A DNA stretch of 64,000 nt from Cenococcum geophilum 1.58 (GCA_001692895.1 KV748263.1:1-64000); one strand, 5' to 3'; positions 34,361-45,612 are shown, counted from the stretch's first letter. Notes: generated by a model not told the origin, from the sequence alone. Made by a program: numbers and translations.

Positions 34361-35450
34361 ATGGCAACCCCCCCTAACACTCCCGCTCCGGAACTGTCTA
34401 TAGCGGCTTTATAAATAAAATATAGGAGCCATATTTAATAGGTAGAGTTTAAATTACTCTATTTATTAGCAGTTATAGGGTCTTAGATATAAAAATAATA
34501 CGCGCGCGCGTTAGAAGATTAAAGTATTTTTAGTTTCTATCCGGACCATTAGCGAATTTATTAAGAGGTAATTAGCTATAACATAAAGCTTATATTCCTA
34601 TTTATCTAGTTAAATATACTAACCCCTATTATTATAACCCCGACTTTATTCTTTAAAAGCAGCTAAATAAATCTTTAAATTATTATAGATTATAAGCACC
34701 TTATCGCCCTAAAAGGTTCTAGAGAATATCCGTTTACTTATAACATTAATTATAGCTAGGGAAGAAAGTAAAGAAGCAACCAATCTAGACGCGCTATGCG
34801 AAAAAGTATAAAAGAGCGCATAGTTATGCTTAAGGGAATAGTCGCTAACTAAAATACTAAACTCACTACCCTACGGCACAAGGTTATTTCCTAAAAAGGG
34901 CTTCTTTAGGCTAAAGAGTTCTCTAAGGTTCTTAACGAAGACCTAGCCTTTACATTTTACTCAAAATCCAAAAAGATAAGAGAAATTAACACTATACTTA
35001 TAAAGGAGGTCTCTAATAGAAATGAAGACCTATTATACGCTAGAGATTATAAAGAAAAACTTAAAAAACAGCTTAGACAGCTTCGGCTTTAGCTTTAGCT
35101 TAGCGCTACGCGTACGTTATTCTTTAAATATTTATATTTTACCTTAGCTTAGCGGTCTACTAAAATAGATACTTTCTATACTTCTAACGCCCGGGCCGAA
35201 CTTTGTAATTAGCCTATAATATTAAATACAACCCTTGGCTTAATAAGTAAGCAATTAAACACTAGCTCTATATATTTAGTAAGATAGAGTAAAGCTAAAT
35301 TAGTTATAAGCAATAATTGCCCTTATATAGGGGCTGGGTTTAAGCATATACTAATGCTGGCCCTTTTTACGCAAGGTATTAATTGTATTCGTATAAAAGA
35401 AAAGGAATTCCCCTTAGCCATTTAGATGTCTTAAGAGGGGGTTAGGTAAT
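34361..35450 (+). pseudogene. Unknown coiled-coil protein relic
   Basis: From the ATG at 34361 (MATPPNTPAPELSIAAL) one frame can be followed for about 360 codons, broken by more than 20 TAA/TAG stops. The N-terminus is Pro/Ala-rich. The central part (about 34790-35110) is strongly charged with heptad-like hydrophobic spacing: RRAMRKSIKERIVMLKGIV, REINTILIKEVSNRNEDLL, YKEKLKKQLRQLRL, so a coiled coil is likely. No catalytic domain is seen and the family is not recognised. Confidence 0.45.
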
Positions 35451-35660
35451 TCGGGCGCTAAAAGCCCGCAAGTCGGCCTAAATACAAAGAGAAGCAGTAA
35501 TCTTTGTTTTAAGTATACGTCCTATCTATAATAAAGTAAAGCTTTAGCATATAGTTCATTATATATTTCACTCCGCCTAAATAAAAGCAATTTATATAAT
35601 TCTTAATTCTGCTTTTATCCTAACCTTTATAACAACGCTTTAGAATTAGGATATATTCTA
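35451..35660. other. Spacer before the direct repeat
   Basis: No gene is seen. Weak similarity to the sequence just upstream of 40785 suggests that the direct repeat may begin earlier than annotated. Confidence 0.25.
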
Positions 35661-35966
35661 GGTACGGCAATAATCTTTAGTCCTTTACTGTAACCGACTA
35701 CCTATACCACTGTCGCGATCCACTTACCTTATTACTAAGGTAAGTGGATCGCGACAGCGGCACGGGTAGAGAACTAGATAAGGCTCTTCTAAGTAACGTT
35801 AACTAGGATCCTAATAAAACCTACCTTATCTTAATTTACTTTTGCTTCCGAGGTATTAGTAAATAATAGTTTATAAGCCTTTTTTAGGAAGGGATTAGAG
35901 AGATATAGATATAAATAATTAAGAAGAAGCGGGCGTAGGAATTATATAGACCCTAAAAACCAGTTA
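35661..35966. repeat. Direct repeat flanking the MULE-bZIP block, left copy
   Basis: Starts GGTACGGCAATAATCTT and ends CCCTAAAAACCAGTTA. It matches 40785-41001 in the same orientation, the best-conserved block being GGGATTAGAGAGATATAGAT and its continuation through AATAATTAAGAAGAAGCGGG. This copy contains an extra hairpin-bearing insertion (35707-35760 and flanks). Sequences beyond both ends diverge abruptly. Confidence 0.75.
35707..35760. repeat. 54-nt hairpin (24-bp arms, 6-nt loop)
   Basis: CACTGTCGCGATCCACTTAC and the following CTT pair with AAGGTAAGTGGATCGCGACA and the following GCGG across an ATTACT loop. There is one transition mismatch in 24 bp. It is absent from the sister repeat at 40785-41001, so it looks like an insertion. 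Confidence 0.85.
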
Positions 35967-35993
35967 TATATACCAAATCTACCCCTTCTAAAG

Positions 35994-38900
35994 CCTATAT
36001 TAACTTCCTACTATATAATATAGCCGATAGCTCTTTATTTAATATTAATTCGTCCCTTCTTAACCTTGACGAGCTCCTACAGACTAGGTGGGCCCATCTA
36101 GCTATCACTACTAAATCCGCTACCCCCTTAGGTACTCCTTCTACTGCCTCTTTTTAAAAACTTAGTGACCGCCAGAGCAATCTAATTAAGCTCTTTAATA
36201 CACTACTACCTTACTAAGCCGTCCCTACTCCTTTACACGAGGTTACTTAAGGTCCTTTATAGCTCCGCAAGCCCTAGTTTACAGTATAGAACTGTCTAGT
36301 AGCGTCTTAAGCAAATATATAGGCTTCTACAGAGGAGCCTTTCCCTACTTTACCACCACCTAGAATACCACCCCCTACCCGCCGTAAATATTAGGCTGCT
36401 TCCGCTACCTCGGAACACTATACTGCAAGTCCTCTTCCTTTATAGCTTTAATCACCGTCGCCAGAAGTTAAAATTAAGCGTCTAAAGTAGAAGCCAAACC
36501 CCTAGTTATACCCTAATTTAGTACCAGTAGTAAAAAAGGTAGTTAACTTAATGCCGGCCCAACACCTTCTGGAGCCATATAAAGGTGAAAAATTTAAGAA
36601 TATTAACGCCGCATTTAATTAATATTAGGACTATGCATTCTCCAAAGGCTTCTTTATTATTAAGTTGTTAGTATCTAGCCTAGATACTCTACGGCCGCGC
36701 ACTATTTTCGTTTATAAGCACTATAGCGAGCACACCCGAAACTACTGTAAATTAGATAACTTTCGCGGTGAAAATAGCAGCCGTTAGCGAGAGGCCACTA
36801 AGGTGTACCAGATAAGGTGCGGCTAGAGTATTTAGGTGGCCTAGAAACAGCTTATTAAGCATATAGGCTTAGTATATAGGTGGGTAGCGACTCTTACCTA
36901 TACTAAGTATAGCGACCCAGACAATCCAGAGGCCTATACGCACGACTTTATTGCTAATCCTCTTACATATATTGGCCACTAGGATCGACTACTAGAGGCT
37001 AAAGAGGCAGCCGTAGAGGCCTACGCTCTTAGGGCAATACGAGAGACCTATCTTACTATACAGCGTCAGCTTTCTGCACGGGAGTTATATATAAGCAAGA
37101 AGAAATACTACGGCTTGGTATAATCGTTAAGCGGCCTTCCTAGTGGAGCTAAGGGCCAGCCGCGAGCGCTCGGCGCGCTTAAGCTACTTCTCCACCAATA
37201 TAGATTTAAGTACTGATCTTAATATACCTATACGATTAATCCAAAATCAGGTTATCTAATTACATAAAGTCTCTAGCAGCTTATATTCTGGCTTCCTATC
37301 TAAGTAGATTTAGCGTAAAGGTTTATTACTAACTTTGGCTGCTAGATAGACGCTATATTTAATACCAATCGATCTAAGCTCTTATTGGCTATTATTACTG
37401 GCGTTATTAATACAGGGTCCTCTTTTTTAGCAATACAGTCATTTATTAAGAGCGAGTCTTAGCTAGATTAGACCTTTTTACTAGAGTCTACTTAGCAGAA
37501 ACTTTGGAAACGGCCACCTAAAGTTATTATTACCGATTTTGGTAAGGGCCTTGCAGCTACCTTATTAGTAAGGCAGTTAATTATAATTGTTCTCTAGTAC
37601 TGCTAGTGGCACGCCATAAAGGCAATAAAGAAGCGGATTGATAAGGGGATCTAAATAAAGGCTAAAAGGCCGCATGGCTACTCAGCGGAAGAAAGGAAGG
37701 TAGTAAAGGAACTATTTTAGCCCTACTTAAAATCTAAAACAGTAGTAGAGCTTAAAGCCAATTAAAAGGCAGTCCTAGATAAGCTACACCTATATAATAA
37801 GGTGTGGTTTTAGACTATATATGTTAAAAAGGAGAGCCAGATAATTACCTATTATATTAGGTAAGTTTTAGTAAGCTAGGGAACAAAATGTCGCTATAAG
37901 GTATTTAGATAAGCTTTACTATAGGCAGGCCTATAGTAAAGCTCATCCAAATATCTCATAGTGACATTCTATTCCCCGGCTTAAAAACCTTATTTTAACG
38001 TCAACTTTTCCTTAACCGCTTACTCCCTTATTAAATACCTTCCAAATTTAAATATAGCGGCAAGCTAATAAGGCGAGGGTATTAATAAAAAATTAAAATA
38101 CTTTACCAATTATCAATTAAGCCTTAAGGATACTATAATTGAGCTAAAGAGGTAGATTTTGATATTGTGTAAGGAGTTAATTAAATCCAAATATACGTCC
38201 AAAATGTCCCTCCCCCGAATTATCACCCTAGATCTCTTTTAGCACCACTTTACGCAAATTAACGGCGTAGTAACACACTATGCGCTTAAGCAAATCTTTA
38301 ACTCTATATGTGGCGCGAGAGCTTTAACGAATAAGGAAAAGTAGGAGTAGGCCGATTAGAAGTAGAAGTAGGATAACTGCGACTATAAAGACCCCTACTA
38401 ATATAGCCTCCCCTATCGCTATATACTTATTCAGTACTTAATACAAAAGCTTCCTATATTGCCGGCTTTAATCCACCCTTACTAGTATATCGCAACAAAG
38501 CTAATTGCCGCTCTAGATTGGCAGCCGCAATATATTAAGGATATAGCATTCTAGGGCAACCCTCTACCAGAGCACCTAGAAGCTCTCACTAGGATCTGGC
38601 TATCGGTTCTTCGCCTCCTTAATATTATTAAGGACCTTCCTGCTAAAGAAATAGGCGAGCTTGCTAATAAATTTAAAGACTTTAAGGTAGCTTAAATAGC
38701 TATTTTAACTAGATAGGTAAAGCTTCAATTACTACCTAAGGGCGCTTTATTTAAGGTTCCTCTAAAGGCTCGCTAGCAGCCACCACCTAAAAAGAAGTAT
38801 GGTAAGGCTAACCAGCGGGGTAAAACAAGCGCTAAGATTGCTAAATATACTGCCAACGTCGCTGTACAAAAGCTCTAAAAGGAAAGGTAGGAGGAGGCCA

Positions 38901-39600
38901 GGAAGCAAAAGGAGCAGGTACTAAGCAGCGGCGTAGATCTTAGCTAATTTCTAATCCAAAACAAAGAACCAGCCAACGAAGTAGATATTAAGGAGGATGA
39001 GCAGCAACCGTTTAACGAGCCGTCAGTGCTGTATAACGAAGTTTTAGGGGGGTTAAAGGACGAGGTGGTTATTTTAGAAGCGGGGGAGGACGACAACTCA
39101 TAGCTTAATAACGCGGAAGTACTCTAAGGTATTATATTAGACGATCCTCACCAAAATATTAGTAAGAAGGAGCCTATCGCGACCCATTTGGCACCTAACA
39201 ATTATCAAAAGCCGCCACCTCTCCTACTCCATTAATCTAGCCAAGCGGCGCGTACTAGAGCTCGAAGGACCTATACTTAATTAGCTTATAGTAATTTTAC
39301 ATTAATCTTAAGTAATACTAACGAGGGTCCTAGTAATCCTAAGCTAAAAGAGGTTGGCATTCCGTTAAAATTAAAGCGATAGCGATAGGGAGCTTCTATA
39401 GACGCGTATAAGGCTTATAAAGCTAGCGCACTTACTATTAGGTCCCCTAAGGCCAAGCGCACGCATAGTAACAAAAAGGGAAAGGATCCTGTTGAAATAG
39501 ACGGCCGAATATTGGAGTATTACATATATAAATAGTGCTCTGTTATTCAAAATTCTATTAGGCGTTGGTAATAGTGGCCTATACAAGCTTACTAATTGCT
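35994..39600 (+). pseudogene. Mutator-like (MULE) transposase relic
   Basis: MULE transposases cut and paste DNA with a DDE RNase-H-fold domain. The + frame (first base congruent to 2 modulo 3) can be followed for about 1200 codons. In order: a Ser/Pro-rich N-terminus; a FAR1/WRKY-GCM1-like zinc region with YTHDFIANPLTYIGH near 36935; then the catalytic core, NFGC.IDAIFNTNRSKLLLA (first Asp at 37349) and GVINTGSSFLAIQSFIKSES. PPKVIITDFGKGLAAT (second Asp, about 37537) and WHAIKAIKKRIDKGI follow near 37610. A long C-terminus (PKKKYGKANQRGKTSAKIAK near 38785; an acidic tail near 39050) completes it. Many TAA/TAG stops occur. A foldback unit sits at 37878-37977 without changing frame. The frame continues into the bZIP relic. 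Confidence 0.8.
37878..37977. repeat. 100-bp foldback (MITE-like) inside the transposase relic
   Basis: The left arm, from AGGGAACAAAATGTCGCTAT to AGCTTTACTATAGG, is mirrored by the right arm, from CCTATAGTAAAGCTCATCC to GTGACATTCTATTCCCC. Every mismatch between arms is a transition. Weaker pairing extends outward by about 10 bp each side. The transposase frame is the same before (ATAATTACCTAT, 37841) and after (TATTTTAACGTC, 37991). A GTAAGT lies just upstream at 37861, so an intron is an alternative explanation. Confidence 0.75.
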
Positions 39601-39601
39601 A

Positions 39602-40336
39602 AGTAATCTGGTTTTATGGGATGGTTCTACCCGGAGACGCTCCAAGAAAGCCCCCCACTATCTCAAAATTTATAGCCAAACCACATAACCTAACGATCTA
39701 TTACCTAAGCTGTATTACGGATCTTAGAGCTCTAAAACTAATTCAATTCCGCCTAAATAAATAAGAGTCTCGCCTTAGGAAACAAGGAACCGTTCGCCCC
39801 CGCCGTAAGCTCAGCAATCCCCCCCAAAACAACATAAGGCGTCTCTAAAAGCCACCACCAGCACTGCAACCATACCAGAAAATAAAACACGCCGCGGCCG
39901 TAGACCTCTTAGTATCTCTAAGAAAGATAGTGCTGCTAACCCTGCCTTAGCCAAGCACAAAAGCTATCTCGAAAAGAACCGCATTACAGCGCACAAGTGC
40001 TAACAGAAGAAGAAAGAGTAGGTCGAGGACCTGGAAATGCAAGTACGCGAACTCATAGCTGTCTGAGCGCATCTAAGATCCCATATTACGATGCTAAGAG
40101 AGCAGGTTCTATTGCTCAAGAACAAGCTACTCTCCCATATAAATTGCGGATATAGAAGGCTTAATTCGTATATCAATCAAACAGCAACGCAGATTTCACC
40201 GTCATCTTATATAGCAGCCTTAGAATTACTAGGGGATATTAAGGGAAAGAGGCCGGAAGATAAGACTAAGCTAGGAGATAAGGATATATTTAAGCGTTTG
40301 GAGGATATCCTAAAGATAGACAAGGGTAAAGGGTGA
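39602..40336 (+). pseudogene. bZIP (ATF/CREB-type) transcription factor relic
   Basis: A basic leucine zipper protein binds DNA as a dimer in the nucleus. Seen: a Pro/Gln/Lys-rich N-terminal half, then the basic region KHKSYLEKNRITAHKC.QKKK at about 39953-40015. A zipper follows with Leu at every seventh position for five heptads (starting LEMQVREL near 40030 and ending near LLLKNKLLSHINCG). The C-terminal tail, up to the TGA at 40334-40336, is intact for 81 codons. Three stops break the domain: TAA at 40001, TAG at 40019 and TGA at 40064. The segment keeps more CpA and TpG than its neighbours. The ATG is not certain, because the frame is continuous with the MULE relic upstream. Confidence 0.8.
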
Positions 40337-40784
40337 GAAGCTACTTAATATCACTTCTAGAAATAATTTCCTTAATAGCTTATCTTCTACTAACGTCAAA
40401 AGAGCGCGGAATTATGTTGCATTATAGCCTTCTCATCTACAAAAAAATAAAGTGAGATTCCTATACATTAGGCTAGTACCCCTCTTATTAATTCCTTAAG
40501 TAGATATACCATTTAATTTTATTCATCCGTTCGTAATATCTAATTACTATGAAAATTTTCTAGTAGCGTAAGCCCTAGCGTGCTTTAACCCTAGGAACCC
40601 CGGATTACTCCCTAATAGCTTTATCCTTACTTTCCTCGTTTATATTATAAAATATTCTTATATAAGCTGTTTTTGTAAGCGCGAATATTAATAGTTATTG
40701 ATATAATTAAGAATTTTAATTATAGAGTTAATTTTCCTACGGTACTCTATAAGGACGCTCTAAAGCTTAGCAGTAGTCCATATA
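40337..40784. other. No gene recognised; 3' flank of the bZIP relic
   Basis: TpA-rich DNA, no motif. The first 150 bp may be former 3' UTR. Confidence 0.3.
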
Positions 40785-41001
40785 GGTACGGCGATAATCT
40801 TCGGTCCTTTATATATAGAGTGGGGTAGATAACTAGATTAAGGCTCTTTTATAATTTACTTTTACTTTCTTAATATACTTTGCAGGACGTTAATAAATAG
40901 TAGTTTTATAAGTCTTTTTTAGGAGGGGATTAGAGAGATATAGATATAAATAATTAAGAAGAAGCGGGTGTAGGAATTATATAGACCTTAAAAACTAGTT
41001 A
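40785..41001. repeat. Direct repeat flanking the MULE-bZIP block, right copy
   Basis: Starts GGTACGGCGATAATCTTC and ends CCTTAAAAACTAGTTA. It is the sister of 35661-35966 without the hairpin insertion. Differences are mostly transitions. Confidence 0.75.
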
Positions 41002-41329
41002 AGACCCTTAGCGGAGTGCCGCTAATATAGCACAGCTTAGAATATAAGCGACTTTTTACTAATAGATAGCTGGATTTTGTTACTAATTAATAGAAGTTTA
41101 TTATCCAACAATCTGCATAAAACATAGCGTAATTAACCCAGACTACTACAGTATATCATTTCATTAGATATTATTCCCTTTTTAAACCTACTGCAAGTAT
41201 CTATAGGCCAGCCTACATACTAGCGTAATAGACAGTTAGTTAGTTAAGCGGGAGATAGGGTCTATTAGGGGGAAAAAATTCTACGTTAAGCTAGACCTAG
41301 TGTTAAATGGACGATTAGAAATAAGAACT

Positions 41330-41720
41330 CTATAGTATTATAAGAGGCTCTAGAGCCTTACTATATATACTAGGTAGGTAGTAAATAGACTAACAACTAC
41401 GTCGTTATTTAGTTAGTAATTGGTAATAGAAATAGGTAATTTTAGTAATAGGTTAAGAGACAACTAAGGCAAAATACGTAAATACGATCTGGGTCGACAG
41501 ATAGTAGTACAATAGTAATAAGGAACTCCGATTCAGGTCGACACCTAGTAGATAGTAGGAGGTTAATGGTCCGTGCGCTTTAACAATCCTTAATAGATAG
41601 CGTAAGTCGCTAAGGCGCTAGCAGTAGACGAGCTAATAGTAGGCGAGCTAATAGTAAAAAACAGTACCAGATAGTATACAACTATACTAGACACGGTGTT
41701 AATACCGTATTAGCTATAAC
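41330..41720 (+). repeat. Degraded LTR related to that of element 2
   Basis: Blocks such as AGACTAACAACTACGTCGTT and, later, GCTAGCAGTAGACGAGCTAA followed by TAGTAGG parallel those in the 187-bp LTR of element 2 (AGACTAAATAACTACGTTG; GCTAGTGGTGGGC.AGCTAA then TAGTAGGG), with insertions. The end (GACACGGTGTTAATACCGTA) resembles the TGCCGTGACA end. No internal element is attached, so a solo LTR or fragment is likely. Confidence 0.5.
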
Positions 41721-42559
41721 TCGCATAGAAACCAAAATTAATATCATAGACGCTTAATATATTAGCGGCCAGAGATTCCAAGTAATTACATTATATATTA
41801 TTCTTTATCTGTTAAGTATAAACCAATCAAAAGTATTACCGCTAAGCAAATATTATTGGACGGACAAGTTACTTATAAGAAATCTGTTGATTAAAGCTGG
41901 CTCTAGAAGTTCTCTATATATATAACGTTAGGGCAAAAGACTAATAATAATACTAACGACAATTTAGAACTATTACTTAATCGCCTCCAGGTCGACATTA
42001 CCACTTAGTTAGTAATAGGTAATAAATAGGTAATAGAAAATAGATAGTAAGATATACAATAGCAAGAAACAGGGTATGAGTTATAAGGTAGTACTTAACA
42101 GTGACCTCAACGTTTAACAAATATCACTATACGCCTTATTTTATAAAAATACAGTTTAGTAAATTACTTAAAGCCTTAGAAAGTTCCTTAGAGTCTCATA
42201 AGTAAGTAGTAATTATAATTTATTAAATCTAGCAAGCATTTATCAAACTGCTATTTCCCACTCTAGCGTTCCCTAGCTAGCTTAAAGTAGCTAGATTAAA
42301 CTATATTTCTTTTATTTAATGCTATAAAACTTTTATAGGGTTTCCTATCATTCTAATAGGTTAGTAATAGGCATTAAATAAGGGTTTTTTTTACTAACTA
42401 TTTCTAAGGCAATAAGATGCACCTATTACTACTCCCATTTTCTTAACGCTCCATTATATCTCGCGTTCGAGCTATATAATATTACCCTTGGTATTTAAGA
42501 TATAGGTTTAGGCACCATATTAAAATAAAAGCTTAACAATAGTCTTATGCCCCCTAAGT
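41721..42559. other. No gene recognised; second short LTR-like fragment
   Basis: At about 41990-42060 a TTAGTTAGTAATAGGTAATA block repeats part of the LTR-like sequence at 41400-41470. The rest shows no signal. Confidence 0.3.
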
Positions 42560-43540
42560 ACTGTATAGTATAGTAGCGGGTAATACCATATTCTGGAGAT
42601 TACTAAACCGTACTCACTCTATAGAATTTCTTAGTCCATTTCAATTAGGTAGTTAATCTTAGCCCCATTCTAAATAAGAAGAAGGACGATATTTTTATAG
42701 CCTATTACATAAGCTCTACTTAGTAGGGATCTATAGTTAATCCGCGCGTTAATATTAGCACCTCTATTAATAAGATATTCTATAATATTATAATAGCCTT
42801 CGTTATAAGCAACAATTAGTAAGGATACTAAGCTTTACGCGTTAATATCTGCCCCTTTATTAAGAAGGTATCTTACTAGGCTTTCGCGACCTTTCTAGAC
42901 GGCATAGGTAAGTGGACGGCCTATAGTACAACGACACCCATTAATATATGCGCTATAGCGTATAAGAAGCTTTACAATATTATTAGATAAAGAGAGGCAA
43001 GCGTTAGTAAAAGGGGTTAATTAAAATATAGGAATATGGGAATATAGATCCCTAGAACGTAGATTTTAGTAAAGGATATTCTCTTAGTACGGATATGGTA
43101 CTTAAGCGATACGGAGGTTGTTAATAATAACACAATCTTTAGCTGCCAGTAGCAACTCTATAGGCTTGGTATCGTTGCCATATTCGAGATTTACTGCCTC
43201 GCTAGGTATATTAGCTACTTTAAGTAATAATATCTTTACCGCAGTATCTAGATAAAGATTTCTCCAAAATAGAGCAAGAGTAGGAGGGCCGTTAAATTAA
43301 AAGGTCCTATTGGCGTAGAGGACGTCACGCGCCTTATAGTAAATTTAATGGTAAGTGCGCAGGATTATACTATCCATTCCCAATCCTTACTCTACGGCTA
43401 TTATTAACTCGTATTAAAATAATAATTGGAATTCCCACTTCGTCTTAATAACTAGTATTTTAGCGGATTTGCCTAAAAGGAGCTTATATATTTAAATGCG
43501 TAATTTAGGCGATAGTTTAAAAAAAGGTCTACGCCATAAC
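42560..43540 (-). pseudogene. Ankyrin-repeat protein relic
   Basis: Ankyrin repeats form protein-binding scaffolds. On the minus strand at least four repeats are visible: NNIVKLLIRYSAYING (about 42950-43000), GRESLVRYLLNKGADINA (about 42838-42890), EGYYNIIEYLINRGANINA (about 42745-42800) and KNIVLLLI.NGAKIN (about 42655-42700). They are spaced about 33 codons apart, as in the family. Upstream is a Leu-rich segment (KVANIPSEAVNLEYGNDTKP, IELLLAAKDCVIINNL) that may be an earlier repeat or an N-terminal domain. Stops and Tyr-for-His/Cys substitutions are as elsewhere. The start is not preserved. Confidence 0.75.
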
Positions 43541-44379
43541 AAAAAGGTTTTTATAGGTTAAGGCCCACAAGACCTTAAGCGTAGGGTTGACGTATTTTAA
43601 GTAGGCGTTCTCTAAGACCATTTCTTAATACTAAAGGGCGATACTGACGCTTTTTTTGGCGGACTACTGGTTTTATAGCGTATTATAGTCATGGAATTAG
43701 TATTAGAATTAGTAAATATTAAAGAGGTCTCGGTGGGTAAGGTAAGTATTTATAAAAGAGAAAGCGCATAAACTAGATATAATTAACTAAGCGGGGAAGA
43801 TTATGTAAAAAATCTAAGGGACTAAAGAGTGCTAAAATACTTATCTATATATCTAAACGGCGAAATTCCGCGCCAGAAAATCCTATATGTTAAGGCGAAA
43901 CGGAGATTTTATTAGGTATGTTAGTTAATTTAAGGACCATCCAATGGAATTAACACAGCAGTTAGTGCTAGGGAACCCCCGTTTACTAGGCACTCCGGAT
44001 ATACTTTACTCCAAAAAAAAACGGCTACCTTTATAATCCTCCCCATTTTCCCTAAGCTAGACTAGTAAGTAGAGTTAGGAAACTAAAACAGCTCCTCCTT
44101 ATAATAAGCTAAAGAATATATAAGTTAGCTTCAACAGCGCCTTATTAAGCCACGTTGTAGTCTATATAGACTTTAGTTGCGCTACTAACTATATAAAAGA
44201 CACCTAACACATTAACAAAAATAGTACGCCCAGCTGTTCTATATAATTGCTATATAGCAGCCCCCCCCATAAACCCGGCCATCTCTTTCTATACCCTACC
44301 CTATTTCTTTATCCATTAAAACCTACTTAATAGCGAAAAAGAAATGCGAGATATATCCTAGATTACTATTATATAGAAG
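43541..44379. other. No complete gene recognised
   Basis: The first 150 bp may hold the N-terminus of the ankyrin relic (MVLENAYLKYVNPTLKVLWA on the minus strand, about 43620-43560). The rest is TpA-rich with a C run at 44261-44268 and no motif. Confidence 0.3.
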
Positions 44380-45010
44380 CTATAAAGACTACTTAGAAAT
44401 ATATAACCCTAACCAGAAAAGACCTTATAAGTACACATATTCCGGTTGTAAAAGAGAATTTATAAGACTTAACAATCTTAGAGTTTATCTATTAACCTAT
44501 AACCCTACCTAAGTAAAACCTTATAAATGCTTATATACTAGGTATAAAAGAGAGTTCGTAAAAAGTACTAATCTTTAAAGGCATAGGCTGGTAAGCATAA
44601 TTTAATATTAGTTAGAGTATATATTAAGTAATTATAGTGCTATAGCAAGCAGCGCGATTATAAAAAATGCCCGCACTGTAACGAAGAATTTAGTCGGAAA
44701 GATTTATTACAGAGGTAGAGTTATCTATCGATCTATACACGTAATACTAATATTATTATAGGCATAAAAGGCGTAGGTGCCCTACGCTTAAAGAAAAAGT
44801 GAAAGCAGTATTAAAGAAACGAAGTTTAAAATCGCCTAAGTTAACAGATATTAATAAAGAGTATTTTACGGCGGAAAGTATGTCTGCTACTAATAAAGAG
44901 GAATTAGATCTTAAATAAGTGGTTATATTAATAAAGTAGGAAGGCATAGGAAGTATAAAGCGCTCCTTAAAACGAGTCTCTACGTAGTAAAAGCTCTAGA
45001 GAGGACCTAA
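44380..45010 (+). pseudogene. C2H2 zinc-finger protein relic
   Basis: Three consecutive classical fingers can be read. Finger 1: RPYKYTYSGCKREFIRLNNL from about 44420 (first Cys and both His now Tyr). Finger 2: KPYKCLYTRYKREFVKSTNL, then a RH pair, from about 44516. Finger 3: YKKCPHCNEEFSRKDLLQR from about 44660, in another frame, so at least one indel separates it. The C-x4-C / C-x2-C spacing and the central Phe and Leu positions are kept. A basic tail with LRLKKK follows. It is probably a nucleic-acid-binding protein; no family beyond C2H2 is assigned. Confidence 0.65.
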
Positions 45011-45398
45011 ATAAGCTTATATAGTTATAGTATCAATATACTTAGTAGTAACAATAAATAAATATATAGATTTTTTATTACCCTATAAATATGCTTAGCA
45101 GCAAGGGTATAAAAATATATAGATTTTTTATTATACCCTAAATTGGCTTAGCGGTAACAGTGAGGTTTTTAATAAGCGAAATTCCAGCCAATAAAATATT
45201 GGCATTTATCAATATTTGCAGTGTCAATATTAAAATATTGGCAATAATTTAAATAAAATTATTATAATAGAAATATACTATTTAAAAATAAATATTATAT
45301 AAATTATTGGTATAGATTAGCAGTTTTATAATATATTCTTGCGTATAGAAGTATTTATATATTATAAAATGTCTTAGCACGCGCTGCCTTACTAAAAT
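45011..45398. other. AT-rich spacer before chromovirus 1
   Basis: Two nearly identical short blocks (ATATATAGATTTTTTATTA at about 45061 and 45117) and several AATATTGGCA-type motifs at 45190-45250 are present. Similar CAATATT motifs occur at about 52850-52910 on the other side of the element. No gene. Confidence 0.35.
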
Positions 45399-45612
45399 TG
45401 TTACGGCGCTGGCGGCAGATTGCGGTCACGTAATGGCAAAGTACGGCAAAGTGCGGTTATATGGGTAGAGGATTCTATAAAACCTTAAGTGACGCTACTA
45501 TTCTTCTCCTTTCCTTTCTCTAGCTTTAGATCCTCGTTTATAGACTACTAATTATATAGGCTTGCGCGTCTCTCTTGCCGTACTTATGCCTTAATTAACT
45601 AAGTCGCTAACA
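45399..45612 (+). repeat. 5' LTR of chromovirus 1
   Basis: 214 bp starting TGTTACGGCGCTGGCGGCAG and ending AAGTCGCTAACA. A TATA-like TCTATAAAACC lies at about 45473 and a C+T-rich run follows, consistent with a core promoter. Confidence 0.95.

Noticed and set aside
39371-39586. Open minus frame of 71 codons
   Set aside because: Antisense to the C-terminus of the MULE relic.
44756-44947. Open minus frame of 63 codons
   Set aside because: Antisense to the third finger and tail of the C2H2 relic.
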